From contig NZ_LZKP01000032.1 in assembly GCF_001672895.1 (NCBI RefSeq), positions 1 through 35,988 of the forward strand: a DNA stretch of 35,988 nt, written 5' to 3'. Positions 25,742-33,129 of the stretch are shown here, one piece after another. The stretch's first letter is position 1; every line of letters begins with the position of its first letter. The stretch comes from Mycobacterium sp. E740. GTDB taxonomy: Bacteria > Actinomycetota > Actinomycetes > Mycobacteriales > Mycobacteriaceae. The notes under the pieces are model-generated. The model ran no database searches and was not told the origin of the DNA. It saw nothing but the letters and a program-made list of their open reading frames with translations. The position numbers and the translations under genes were made by a program.

Positions 25742-26658
25742 CGACGTCCCGAGAGGAAGTCCAGGTGCAGCCGATTGAACGCCTTGGGGTCCTCGTACTG
25801 CGGCCAGTGCCCGCAGCCGGGCATCACCTCGAAACGGGCGCCGGGGATCATCGAGGCGATGCGTCGGCCCTCGGCGACGTCGGCCGTCGGGTCGTCGCTG
25901 GTCCAGACCACCAGAGTCGGTGCGGTGATGGATCCGTACTCGGCCGGCCCGAGCAGATTGCGCGCCCTGATCTGCGGGTCCTGCAGCGCCATGATGTCGC
26001 GCATCGCGTTGACGAAGCCCGGTTGGCGATAGACGCGCTGCCGGCTGGCGACGATGTCGTCGTAATCCCTTGACTTGTCGGCCATCAGCCACTTGATGCG
26101 CGCCTGGACGGTCTCCCAGGTCGGGTCCCCTGCTGCGGCCATGGACAAGGTGATGATCCGCTTCATCACCTCGGGGTCGGCCTGCGAGCCGCCGGCGGTG
26201 TTGAGCACCAACCGGTCCACGCGGTCGGGGTGATCGACCGCGGTCCGCGCGGCGACCCATCCGCCGAGCGACTCGCCGCTGATGTGGGCGCGGGCAGCAC
26301 CGATGGCGTCGAGGAAGTCGATGAGGTGATCGACGTAGTGGCGAACTTCGAGCGGGTGGCCGGGTTTGTCGGTGTAACCGTGGCCCAGCATGTCGATCGA
26401 CCAGACCGAGAAGTGTTCGGCATGCGCTTCGAGGTTGCGGACGTAGGCCTCGGCGTGGCCGCCCGAGCCGTGCAGGAAGACCAGTGCCGGTTGCGCGGAG
26501 TCCCCGGCGTGCAGGTAGCGGGTGCGTACCCCGCCGGCGTCGAGGTAACCCTGCGAGAACGCGACGCCCTGCAGATCGCTCCAGACACTCTCGAACTCCG
26601 CCGCCGGGGGACGGGCGTCGGGCGCTGCGGACGCAAGGAGCGAATCTGGCTCAGTCAC
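25738..26658 (-). CDS. mhpC: MhpC-like meta-cleavage product hydrolase
   Basis: A 306-aa alpha/beta hydrolase. The nucleophile is Ser130 (SGESLGG), the acid Asp255/256 (VVWTSDDPT) and the base His284 ([11 protein letters not shown]). [12 protein letters not shown] and the lid arrangement resemble C-C hydrolases such as MhpC that cut ring-fission products to a dienoate and a dicarboxylic acid. It is the first gene of the operon. GTG start at 26658 is preceded by AGAGAGGG. It is directly upstream of the MhpA homologue and divergent from the IclR gene. No obvious MhpD, MhpE or MhpF homologue is in the window. Confidence 0.85.
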   Translation of the reverse strand: MTEPDSLLASAAPDARPPAAEFESVWSDLQGVAFSQGYLDAGGVRTRYLHAGDSAQPALVFLHGSGGHAEAYVRNLEAHAEHFSVWSIDMLGHGYTDKPGHPLEVRHYVDHLIDFLDAIGAARAHISGESLGGWVAARTAVDHPDRVDRLVLNTAGGSQADPEVMKRIITLSMAAAGDPTWETVQARIKWLMADKSRDYDDIVASRQRVYRQPGFVNAMRDIMALQDPQIRARNLLGPAEYGSITAPTLVVWTSDDPTADVAEGRRIASMIPGARFEVMPGCGHWPQYEDPKAFNRLHLDFLSGRR

Positions 26659-26800
26659 GCCTGCCCTCTCTTGACTTCGAGAATCAAATTCTCGTAGTTT
26701 GTAAGCGCTCTGCTCATTTATCGCACACCTACGTGCACTATAGTCAGAGCATCACTCTCCCGGCTGGCCGATGTCAAGGGAAGTGAAGGAAGGGGGCGCC
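26659..26800. promoter_or_regulatory. Divergent promoter region between the mhp-type operon and the IclR gene
   Basis: 142 nt, clearly more AT-rich than its surroundings. It holds the palindrome at 26678-26694 close to the MhpC start, a plus-strand -10 hexamer TATAGT (26739-26744) for the IclR gene, and a strong Shine-Dalgarno GGAAGGGGG (26788-26796) before GTG 26801. Confidence 0.6.
26678..26694. promoter_or_regulatory. Palindromic operator CGAGAAT-N3-ATTCTCG
   Basis: CGAGAATCAAATTCTCG is a perfect 7+3+7 dyad; with one mismatch it extends by three more pairs on each side (26674-26698). It starts 20 nt upstream of the MhpC GTG, overlapping a possible minus-strand -10 (GATTCT), as expected for a repressor or activator site. 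The same core, GAGAAT-N3-ATTCTC, occurs at 34307-34321. Confidence 0.7.
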
Positions 26801-27526
26801 GTGTCGTCTCAGAGTCGGACCCGGCAACCAGCGGAGTCGGGCAGCGTCGTACCGAACGGTGCGCCCGGCTCTCAGACGCTGGCCCGTGGCCTGGCCGCGC
26901 TGCAACTGGTCGCCCGCTCTCGCACGGGGCTGACCGCCCAGCAGGTCGCGGACGACATCGGCGTACACCGGACGATCGCCTACCGGTTGTTGTCGACGCT
27001 GTCCCAGTTCCGGTTGGTGGCCAAGGGCGAGGACGGCCGCTACCGCTCCGCCGCGGCGCTGGCGGTGCTCGGGGCGTCGTTCGACAACAACGTGCGGCAG
27101 TTGAGCTTGGCCACCCTCCGCGGTCTGGCCGACGAACTCGCAAGCACGGTCTCACTTCTCGTCGCCGAGGGCGACCAACAGGTCGCGATCGCGGTCATCG
27201 TGCCGACCAACGTGTTCTACCAACTGTCGTTCCACGAAGGCAGCCGCTACCCGTTGGACCGAGGTGCCGCGGGGATAGCGCTGCTGGCGAGCATGCCGCC
27301 GCGACCCGGCGAGCGGGACCTGGTTCCACTCACCCGGGAGCAGGGCTGGGTCATCACCCACGGTGAGGTCGAGCCCAACACCTACGGCCTCGCGGTGCCC
27401 GTGCGTCGGCAGCCACCGGCGCCGCCTACCTGTATCAACCTCATCTCGCATCGCGAGGACGTCGTCGTGAACGGCCGCGACGCAGTCATCAAGGCCGCCA
27501 ACGAGTTGTCCGCGATCCTCAGCTGA
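26801..27526 (+). CDS. IclR family transcriptional regulator
   Basis: A 241-aa IclR-type regulator. The N-terminal winged helix-turn-helix is TLARGLAALQLVARSRTGLTAQQVADDIGVHRTIAYRLLSTL (about 26-67, shown by family-typical residues), followed by an effector domain (LRGLADELASTVSLLVAEGDQQVAIAVIV). E. coli MhpR, the activator of the mhp genes, belongs to the same family, and this gene is divergent from mhpC/A/B homologues, so it is the best candidate regulator of that operon. GTG at 26801 is preferred over ATG at 26771 because of the Shine-Dalgarno at 26788-26796. It is followed after 28 nt by a KstD-like gene, probably co-transcribed. Confidence 0.87.
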   Translation: MSSQSRTRQPAESGSVVPNGAPGSQTLARGLAALQLVARSRTGLTAQQVADDIGVHRTIAYRLLSTLSQFRLVAKGEDGRYRSAAALAVLGASFDNNVRQLSLATLRGLADELASTVSLLVAEGDQQVAIAVIVPTNVFYQLSFHEGSRYPLDRGAAGIALLASMPPRPGERDLVPLTREQGWVITHGEVEPNTYGLAVPVRRQPPAPPTCINLISHREDVVVNGRDAVIKAANELSAILS

Positions 27527-27554
27527 GGGTCGGCGAGCCCGAAGGGAGCAGCAC

Positions 27555-29159
27555 GTGACCGATTGGGACCATGACGTCGATGTGGTCGTACTCGGCAGCG
27601 GTGGCGCCGGCCTGACGTGCGCGCTCACCGCGGCCGCCAACGGCGCTTCGGTGGAGATCTACGAGAAGGCCCCTACGGTGGGCGGCACGACGGCGGTGTC
27701 CGGCGGCATCATCTGGATACCCGCGCACGACCGGGCGGCAGACGGCGAACTGAGCGTCGAGGACGCGATGGCCTACCTGCGTGCCCAGTCGCTGGGCTAC
27801 ATGGACGACGCGCTCGTCGACGCCTTCGTGCGGACCGGACCGGAGATGCTCGATTTCGTTGAGGCGCACAGCGATCTGCGGTTCGAGGTGGCAGAAGGAT
27901 TCCCCGACTACAAACCTGAACTTCCCGGTGGACGGCCGACCGGTGGGCGCTCACTCAACGCCAAGCCGTTCGACCTCGGCAGGCTCGGTGAATGGCGCGA
28001 CCAAATCACGTCGTTCCCCGCGGACTTCAGCAATGTCGGCATCGACGCCGAGACCCGTGCCCGCATCCACGCTTCGGTGGACGACGAATCCGGCGACTAC
28101 TGCGTCGCCGGCGCTGCCCTGATAGCCGGGCTCCTCAAAGGCCTGTTGGACATCGGTGTCACGCCGCGCACGAATGCGCGTGCCGTCGAACTTCTCGCCG
28201 ATCCACTGGGTATCACCGGAGTGCGAATCTCCCAGGGCGGCAACCAGTTCAAGGTTCGTGCCCGGCGCGGCGTCGTACTCGGTACCGGCGGCTTCGAATG
28301 GGACCGCAGACTGGTCGAGGCTTATCTCCGGGGTCCGATGCGCGGCCCGGTCTCCCCACCGAACAACACCGGCGACGGTCTTCGGATGGCCATGGCCCAC
28401 GGCGCCGATCTCGCCAACATGGGCGAGGCCTGGTGGGTGCCGATCGTTCAGCTGCCCGGTGACACGTTCCAGGGTCAGCCACGCAGCCGTAGTGTGCGGC
28501 TGGAACGTACGCGGCCGCGCAGCATCATCGTGAACCGCTCAGGTGAACGCTTCCTCAACGAGGCGGGCGAGTACAACTCGATGGCTGGGCCGTTCCACTA
28601 CCTCGACCCGCGGCACGGCTATGCGAACGACCCAGCGTGGATCGTGTTCGACTCGCTGCACCTGAAGAAGTACGGATTTCTCGGTGTCGAGCCGGACGGC
28701 CCCGCACCCGACTGGTTCTCGCCGTCCAAGGACCTCGCCGAACTGGGCGAGAAGACCGGGATCGACCCGGAGGGACTCGCCCGCACACTGGCGTCGTGGA
28801 ACGACAGCGTCACCCGGGACGAAGATCCCGACTTCGGCCGCGGGTCGAGTGCCTACGACGGCTACTGGGGTGACGACAAGGCGCCCACGCCCGCCGCGCG
28901 GACACTCGGCCCCATCGACACGGCCCCGTACTACGCGGTCCCCGTGTCGATCGGCGCGATGGGCACCAAGGGCGGACCCCGCACCGACAGCGACGGCCGC
29001 GTGTTCCACGTCAACGGATCGACGATCCCCGGATTGTTCGCGGCAGGCAACGCCATGGCGGGTGCGACCGGCAAGGCGTATGGCGGTGCCGGTGGAACCT
29101 TGGGTCCGGCAATGGTGTTCGGATACCGCGCGGGTATGGCCGTATCGGCGGGCTCCTAG
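27555..29159 (+). CDS. FAD-dependent dehydrogenase, KstD/fumarate-reductase family
   Basis: A 534-aa flavoprotein, the second of its kind here and a distant paralogue of that at 21435-23201. Glycine motif GSGGAG is at 14-19, followed by EIYEKAPTVGGTTAVSGG. KstD-like blocks are GFPDYKPELPGG and the C-terminal GKAYGGAGGTLGPAM with Tyr509 at the expected active-site position. It may desaturate a cyclic ketone related to the substrate of the mhp-type operon. GTG at 27555 has GAAGGGAG 6 nt upstream. The stop shares CTAG (29156-29159) with the convergent COX IV-like gene. Confidence 0.83.
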   Translation: MTDWDHDVDVVVLGSGGAGLTCALTAAANGASVEIYEKAPTVGGTTAVSGGIIWIPAHDRAADGELSVEDAMAYLRAQSLGYMDDALVDAFVRTGPEMLDFVEAHSDLRFEVAEGFPDYKPELPGGRPTGGRSLNAKPFDLGRLGEWRDQITSFPADFSNVGIDAETRARIHASVDDESGDYCVAGAALIAGLLKGLLDIGVTPRTNARAVELLADPLGITGVRISQGGNQFKVRARRGVVLGTGGFEWDRRLVEAYLRGPMRGPVSPPNNTGDGLRMAMAHGADLANMGEAWWVPIVQLPGDTFQGQPRSRSVRLERTRPRSIIVNRSGERFLNEAGEYNSMAGPFHYLDPRHGYANDPAWIVFDSLHLKKYGFLGVEPDGPAPDWFSPSKDLAELGEKTGIDPEGLARTLASWNDSVTRDEDPDFGRGSSAYDGYWGDDKAPTPAARTLGPIDTAPYYAVPVSIGAMGTKGGPRTDSDGRVFHVNGSTIPGLFAAGNAMAGATGKAYGGAGGTLGPAMVFGYRAGMAVSAGS

Positions 29160-29452
29160 CCGGCTGCGGCCGAGCCGACGAAGTAGCTGCCCAACAGACA
29201 GGCGGCGATGAGCACCACCCAGCCATCGGTGAGGCGGCACAACCAAACCGGGGCATGGCGCACTTCCATGAACTCCCGGAAGATGATGCGCACTTTGATG
29301 AGCGCGATCGCGATCGCGCTCACGGTGACCACGGTGCTGGCCTTGAGCGTCCCGTTGTGGTCGACTGCCTCGTCCAGCCAGACGTAGACCAATGTCAACA
29401 ACGTTAGGATCGACCAGACGACCAGCAGCCTTTTGTTCGGCGTCTTGCTCAC
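29156..29452 (-). CDS. Prokaryotic cytochrome c oxidase subunit IV-like small membrane protein
   Basis: A 98-aa protein with three predicted transmembrane helices (about LLVVWSILTLLTLVYVWL, STVVTVSAIAIALIKV, WVVLIAACLLGSYFVG). The pattern, and the VRIIFREFMEVRHAP loop after helix 2, are typical of the bacterial COX IV/NorF-like small subunits of haem-copper oxidases. The GTG start at 29452 is 2 nt after the COX III-like stop, with AGGTGA as ribosome site. It is the last gene of a four-gene membrane operon that has no catalytic subunit. Confidence 0.75.
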   Translation of the reverse strand: MSKTPNKRLLVVWSILTLLTLVYVWLDEAVDHNGTLKASTVVTVSAIAIALIKVRIIFREFMEVRHAPVWLCRLTDGWVVLIAACLLGSYFVGSAAAG

Positions 29453-29454
29453 GA

Positions 29455-30039
29455 TCACCTCACGACGTAGAGCATCGAGAAGATCAGCACCCACAGGAAA
29501 TCGACTGTGTGCCAATAGGTCGCCCCCGTTTCGACCAGCTGCTGAGATCGGCGGCCCGGGCCTCGCAGCTGATACACGACAACGCCGAGCACGACGAATC
29601 CGATCAGCACGTGGATGCAGTGCAGCGATGTCAAGAAGTAGAAGTGCGAGAAGAACTCGTCGCTGGTGAACGTGTTGCCCATCCGGACCTCCTTGGTCCA
29701 TTCCAGGACCTTGGAGACGACGAACACCACACCCAAGCCGACGGTCACAAACGCATAGGTCAACGCCGACCGGTAGGCACGCTTGCGCGACGCTCGGACA
29801 CACCGGGCGATCGACCATGAACTCGACAGCAGCACAATGGTGTTGACGACCCCGATCCGCATGTCCAGATCGGCTTGTGACTGTAAGAACAGGTTCTCGT
29901 TCTGCGTACGCAACACGAGGTAGACCGAGAAGTACCCGGTGAACAGCAGCGCTTCGAACAACACGAACAGCCACATGTCCGGCTGTCCTGGCACGGACCG
30001 CGTCGGCGTTTCGTCGAGTCGTCGGGCGAGGTCGGTCAT
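29455..30039 (-). CDS. Cytochrome c oxidase subunit III/NorE-like membrane protein
   Basis: A 194-aa five-helix protein of the haem-copper oxidase subunit III family. Signature residues are PDMWLFVLFEALLFTGYF with the conserved Glu29, the SLHCIHVLIGF block (His140, His143) and the C-terminal TYWHTVDFLWVLIFSMLYV (Trp176-His177). Its short length and five helices match NorE and the short form of subunit III rather than the seven-helix form. Subunit III binds no metal and normally stabilises subunit I; no subunit I or II is encoded nearby. ATG at 30039 overlaps the upstream gene's stop (ATGA). Confidence 0.85.
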   Translation of the reverse strand: MTDLARRLDETPTRSVPGQPDMWLFVLFEALLFTGYFSVYLVLRTQNENLFLQSQADLDMRIGVVNTIVLLSSSWSIARCVRASRKRAYRSALTYAFVTVGLGVVFVVSKVLEWTKEVRMGNTFTSDEFFSHFYFLTSLHCIHVLIGFVVLGVVVYQLRGPGRRSQQLVETGATYWHTVDFLWVLIFSMLYVVR

Positions 30040-30833
30040 CGAACCGCCTCCGGTAGCGGGCCGGTACCGAAGTCTTCTCGTTCGATCATCTTCCGCAGGA
30101 GCACTATGAATGCGGCGGTGTAGGTGACGAATACGACCATGTTGATCCACCAGGCGATCGCACCGTTCCACGCGAAAGCGCCGCGATGAAAGATCCATGC
30201 AGGCGCGACGACGACCTCGGTGAGCGCATTGCACAGTCCCAGATACGCGAACCACTTGGGGAACACGTTGTTCTTGTCGAGCAAGATCGCCACCAGCCAC
30301 ACCACGGAGCCGACCAAGAAGACACCCATGGTTCCGCTGAACGACAAGAACGCGAAATCGTAGAGCCAGTGGATCAATTGGGGATCGCGGTCAGGCCGGA
30401 GCGCCGCGACGGTCATTGCTATGGCCATCACGAGCATGCCGGGCAAGGCGCTGAGCGAATACATGATGAGGTACGAGTACGCAAAGATTCGACTGACCGA
30501 CATTCGCCGCATCGAGTATGCGAGAAGGGCATTCATCGGCGCGCACATGCCCGAGATGAGGAACACGATGCCGAAGCCCGCGAGTATGCCGTGGTGTCGG
30601 TCGCCGAACCACGCCACCACCAGCGGCGTGTCCCAGTCCGGACTCGGTGGCGGCTGCACCCGGGTGACGAGAAAGAACAACACCCCGTACAGCTGGTAGA
30701 AGACGACCATCACCCACCACGCGAACCACAGCTCGCGCTTGGGATGGTGACGGATGTTCCACACGAGGCGGCCGAGCCGTGAGTTTTCAGGAGCTGCGGG
30801 CTCGGTCACCGATTCAGCTGTAGCCGAGCTCAT
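30036..30833 (-). CDS. Six-helix membrane protein of unknown function (paralogue B)
   Basis: A 265-aa integral membrane protein with about six helices, starting near WFAWWVMVVFYQLYGVLFFLV and ending near WWINMVVFVTYTAAFIVLL. I do not recognise a family. It is related to the protein encoded directly upstream: ALRPDRDPQLIHWLYDFAFLSFS aligns with FRPERAPELTQLLNDLAWVTFT, and both end with an Ala-Phe/Leu-Trp-rich helix after FAWNGAIAWW/AWDGALSFW. The few histidines (HH near 29 and 80, IHWL, IFHRG) lie at helix edges and do not reproduce the ligand pattern of oxidase subunit I. ATG at 30833 overlaps paralogue A's stop by four bases. Confidence 0.75.
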   Translation of the reverse strand: MSSATAESVTEPAAPENSRLGRLVWNIRHHPKRELWFAWWVMVVFYQLYGVLFFLVTRVQPPPSPDWDTPLVVAWFGDRHHGILAGFGIVFLISGMCAPMNALLAYSMRRMSVSRIFAYSYLIMYSLSALPGMLVMAIAMTVAALRPDRDPQLIHWLYDFAFLSFSGTMGVFLVGSVVWLVAILLDKNNVFPKWFAYLGLCNALTEVVVAPAWIFHRGAFAWNGAIAWWINMVVFVTYTAAFIVLLRKMIEREDFGTGPLPEAVR

Positions 30834-31537
30834 GCGGTGACGGCGGTTTCGGCTCGCTGCCGCCGGATGTTCTGGCAGAGCACTGTTCCCATGACGACGA
30901 TCCACCCCGCGATCGCGATGTTCTTGACCCAGAACGACAACGCCCCGTCCCAGGCGATCGGTCCCGTGAAAGCCAGCGCACCGAAGGCGGCGGGTGCCAG
31001 CGCGATGGCGATGAGCAGGTTGAAATGTGCCACCCACGGCCGAAAGACCGGTTGCTCCTGGTGATCCCAGTAGATCGCCAGCGCCAGCACCAGGCACTGG
31101 GCGATGAGATAGGGAACCAGCACCGTGAAGGTGACCCAGGCGAGGTCGTTGAGCAACTGGGTGAGTTCGGGAGCACGCTCGGGCCGGAAAGCACCCAGCA
31201 GCCAGAACATGTTCGCAATGAGGAAGAGCGTCGGTGGTCCACCGGCGCAGGCGATCAGGCAGTACGACAGGATGGGCGTGCGATGAGCCATCCGGCGTAC
31301 CTGCATCGCCAACAGGACGACAGTCGGGATCAAGCCGACGCCGAACCAGTTGAACAGGATCATGCTGTAGCGGATCCGCGCGGTCTCGTCGCGGTAGAAG
31401 TTCGCCACCTCATCGGCGGACATGGTCGGCGACATCGGATGTACGAAGCCAGGAAACAGAAAGAAGGCGGACACCCAGATGATGCCGACCGCGGGGAGCG
31501 CCCACAACATGATCAGCTCGCCATCAGTTCGTCTCAT
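30830..31537 (-). CDS. Six-helix membrane protein of unknown function (paralogue A)
   Basis: A 235-aa integral membrane protein with about six helices (first near MLWALPAVGIIWVSAFFLFP, last near VKNIAIAGWIVVMGTVL). A periplasmic or cytoplasmic loop, MSPTMSADEVANFYRDETARIR, follows helix 1. It is unrecognised and related to paralogue B downstream (see that entry). It is the first gene of the membrane operon. ATG at 31537 has a good GAAGAGGG site; an internal ATG at 31510 (MLWALP) is a weaker alternative. The promoter region holds a long inverted repeat shared with the divergent TetR gene, so the operon is probably induced by a small molecule. Confidence 0.75.
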   Translation of the reverse strand: MRRTDGELIMLWALPAVGIIWVSAFFLFPGFVHPMSPTMSADEVANFYRDETARIRYSMILFNWFGVGLIPTVVLLAMQVRRMAHRTPILSYCLIACAGGPPTLFLIANMFWLLGAFRPERAPELTQLLNDLAWVTFTVLVPYLIAQCLVLALAIYWDHQEQPVFRPWVAHFNLLIAIALAPAAFGALAFTGPIAWDGALSFWVKNIAIAGWIVVMGTVLCQNIRRQRAETAVTA

Positions 31538-31564
31538 CGTCGAACCCTCTTCACGCGTACGTTA

Positions 31565-31602
31565 GTTGCCGATCGGCTACTGCACGGTAGCCGATCGGCA
31601 AC
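31565..31602. promoter_or_regulatory. Perfect 16+16 inverted repeat between TetR gene and membrane operon (operator)
   Basis: GTTGCCGATCGGCTAC (31565-31580) and GTAGCCGATCGGCAAC (31587-31602) are exact complements around a 6-nt spacer. Each arm contains its own palindrome, GCCGATCGGC, so the site may hold two repressor dimers. It lies 28 nt upstream of the membrane operon start and 27-33 nt upstream of the TetR start, the usual place for a TetR repressor to control both directions. Confidence 0.8.
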
Positions 31603-31634
31603 CAAGCGGTCAATGCTCGACTACTCTCGTGCCT

Positions 31635-32219
31635 GTGACGTCGACGCGAGAAGTGCCCCGGTTCAGCGCGATCACGCGCACTGCGGCCCAGACCCGGGTG
31701 CTGGACGCGGCATTGAGGCTCATCGCCGAACATGGGGTCAGCGGAACGTCGCTGCAGATGATCGCCGATGCCATGGGCGTGACGAAGGCGGCCGTCTACC
31801 GCCAGTTCAAGACCAAAGAAGAGATCATCATCGCGATCACCGAACGGGAGATGAGCAGGCTGGAGGACGCGCTCGAGGCTGCCGAAGCCGAAGCCGACGG
31901 CCCCCGCGCACGTGAAGTGCTGCTCGACCGGATGATCGACCAGGCGGTCGATCGTCGCGGGGTCGTCACCGCGCTGCAGTTCGATCCCGTCATCATCCGT
32001 CTGCAAGCCGAGTACGAACCATTCCAACGGTTCATCGAACGCCTCTACGCGGCACTGCTCGGCACGGAAGCCGGTGTGGAGGCCCGTCTCCACGCCGCGA
32101 TGCTGTCGAGCGCGATCAGCGTCGCCGTCATGCATCCGCTGGTCGCCGATGTCGACGGCGAGACACTTCGCGAGCATTTGAAGGACATGACGCGCCGGAT
32201 GCTGGGCCTCGCCGATTGA
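31635..32219 (+). CDS. TetR family transcriptional regulator, divergent from the membrane operon
   Basis: A 194-aa TetR protein. The helix-turn-helix spans AAQTRVLDAALRLIAEHG, TSLQMIADAMGVTKAAVYRQFKTKEEII. The ligand domain has an acidic region (SRLEDALEAAEAEADGP). GTG at 31635 (MTSTREVPRF) is taken as the start, with GTG at 31629 as an alternative. There is no Shine-Dalgarno, and a TACTCT -10 at 31622-31627 would put the transcript start at the GTG, so the message may be leaderless, as is common in mycobacteria. The open frame running further upstream crosses the operator and is discarded. Confidence 0.82.
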   Translation: MTSTREVPRFSAITRTAAQTRVLDAALRLIAEHGVSGTSLQMIADAMGVTKAAVYRQFKTKEEIIIAITEREMSRLEDALEAAEAEADGPRAREVLLDRMIDQAVDRRGVVTALQFDPVIIRLQAEYEPFQRFIERLYAALLGTEAGVEARLHAAMLSSAISVAVMHPLVADVDGETLREHLKDMTRRMLGLAD

Positions 32220-32229
32220 TGTCGACGAT

Positions 32230-33117
32230 CTAGGGATCCGCGGGTCCAGCGAACAGCCGGCCGGCCGCGGTATAGGGATCACATCGACCGTCGGCTACCG
32301 ACTGGGCGAGACGGTCGAGTTCTGCGTGACTACGCAGCAGCGTCTGCGCCAGCGACAAGATCTGCGAGCGGGCCCTGGCGGCCCGCCGTTCGGGGCTGTC
32401 GGCGCGGTGATGCGCTTCGATCGCCTCCACCAGATCGTCGAGGCCGTCGCCCTGCGCGGCAATGAGTTTCAATACCGGCACGTGGGTTTCAGCGCGCAGA
32501 TCGCGGACCGTCCGGTCTGCACCGTCGCGGTCGGCCTTGTTCACCACCACGATGTCGGCAACCTCCAGCAGTCCAGCCTTGGCCGCCTGCACCGCGTCGC
32601 CGGCTCCGGGGTTGAGGATGACGACGGTGGGATCGGCGACGGCGGCGATCTCGATCTCGGACTGCCCGACGCCGACGGTCTCGAGCACGACGAGCCCGTA
32701 GGACAGCGCTGCGAGTACCCGGATCGCCGCGGGAACCGCCGCGGCCAGTCCACCGAGATGTCCGCGCGCCGCAACGGAGCGGATCATCACGTCGGGATCG
32801 TTGATGTGGGCGGCCATCCTGATCCGGTCACCCAGCAGCGCTCCGCCGCTGTAGGGCGACGACGGGTCGACCGCCAGCACCGCCACCCGCTCGCCGCGAG
32901 CGCGATACGCCCCGACCAGAGCGCCGACCGTCGTCGACTTCCCCGCGCCCGGCGGTCCCGTCACACCCACGATGCGGGGCGTGCTCACCTGGTCAAGCAC
33001 ATCGAGAACTTCGCTGCGCCTTGGACTTTCGACAAGGCTGAGCAGTCGACCGGCCGCGCGCGCCGAACCGCTGCGCGCCGCCTCGACGAGTTCTGCAATG
33101 CTGTCTGGACTGGCCAT
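32230..33117 (-). CDS. MeaB/ArgK-like G3E GTPase (acyl-CoA mutase chaperone)
   Basis: A 295-aa P-loop GTPase: Walker A GPPGAGKST (54-62), AVDPSSPYSGGALLGDRIRM, RSVAARGHLGGL, ETVGVGQSE and the base-recognition VVNKAD. These are the diagnostic blocks of MeaB, the chaperone that loads and protects B12-dependent methylmalonyl-CoA mutase and relatives. It is shorter than typical members (about 320-335 aa), with a trimmed N-terminus and C-terminal dimer arm. No mutase gene is in the window; it follows the thiolase gene after 12 nt and is probably co-transcribed. Its partner may be encoded elsewhere. Its stop is 10 nt from the convergent TetR stop. Confidence 0.9.
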   Translation of the reverse strand: MASPDSIAELVEAARSGSARAAGRLLSLVESPRRSEVLDVLDQVSTPRIVGVTGPPGAGKSTTVGALVGAYRARGERVAVLAVDPSSPYSGGALLGDRIRMAAHINDPDVMIRSVAARGHLGGLAAAVPAAIRVLAALSYGLVVLETVGVGQSEIEIAAVADPTVVILNPGAGDAVQAAKAGLLEVADIVVVNKADRDGADRTVRDLRAETHVPVLKLIAAQGDGLDDLVEAIEAHHRADSPERRAARARSQILSLAQTLLRSHAELDRLAQSVADGRCDPYTAAGRLFAGPADP

Positions 33118-33129
33118 CGCTTCCGCAGT

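Noticed and set aside
16591..26658. Cholesterol ring A/B degradation (hsa/kst) cluster
   Set aside because: The dioxygenase is of the MhpB (LigB) class rather than the HsaC type, the hydroxylase is MhpA-like, and no HsaA/HsaB pair is present.
29156..31537. A complete cytochrome c oxidase or nitric oxide reductase operon
   Set aside because: Only subunit III- and IV-like proteins are present; neither six-helix protein has the histidine ligands of subunit I, and no CuA subunit or cytochrome c is encoded.
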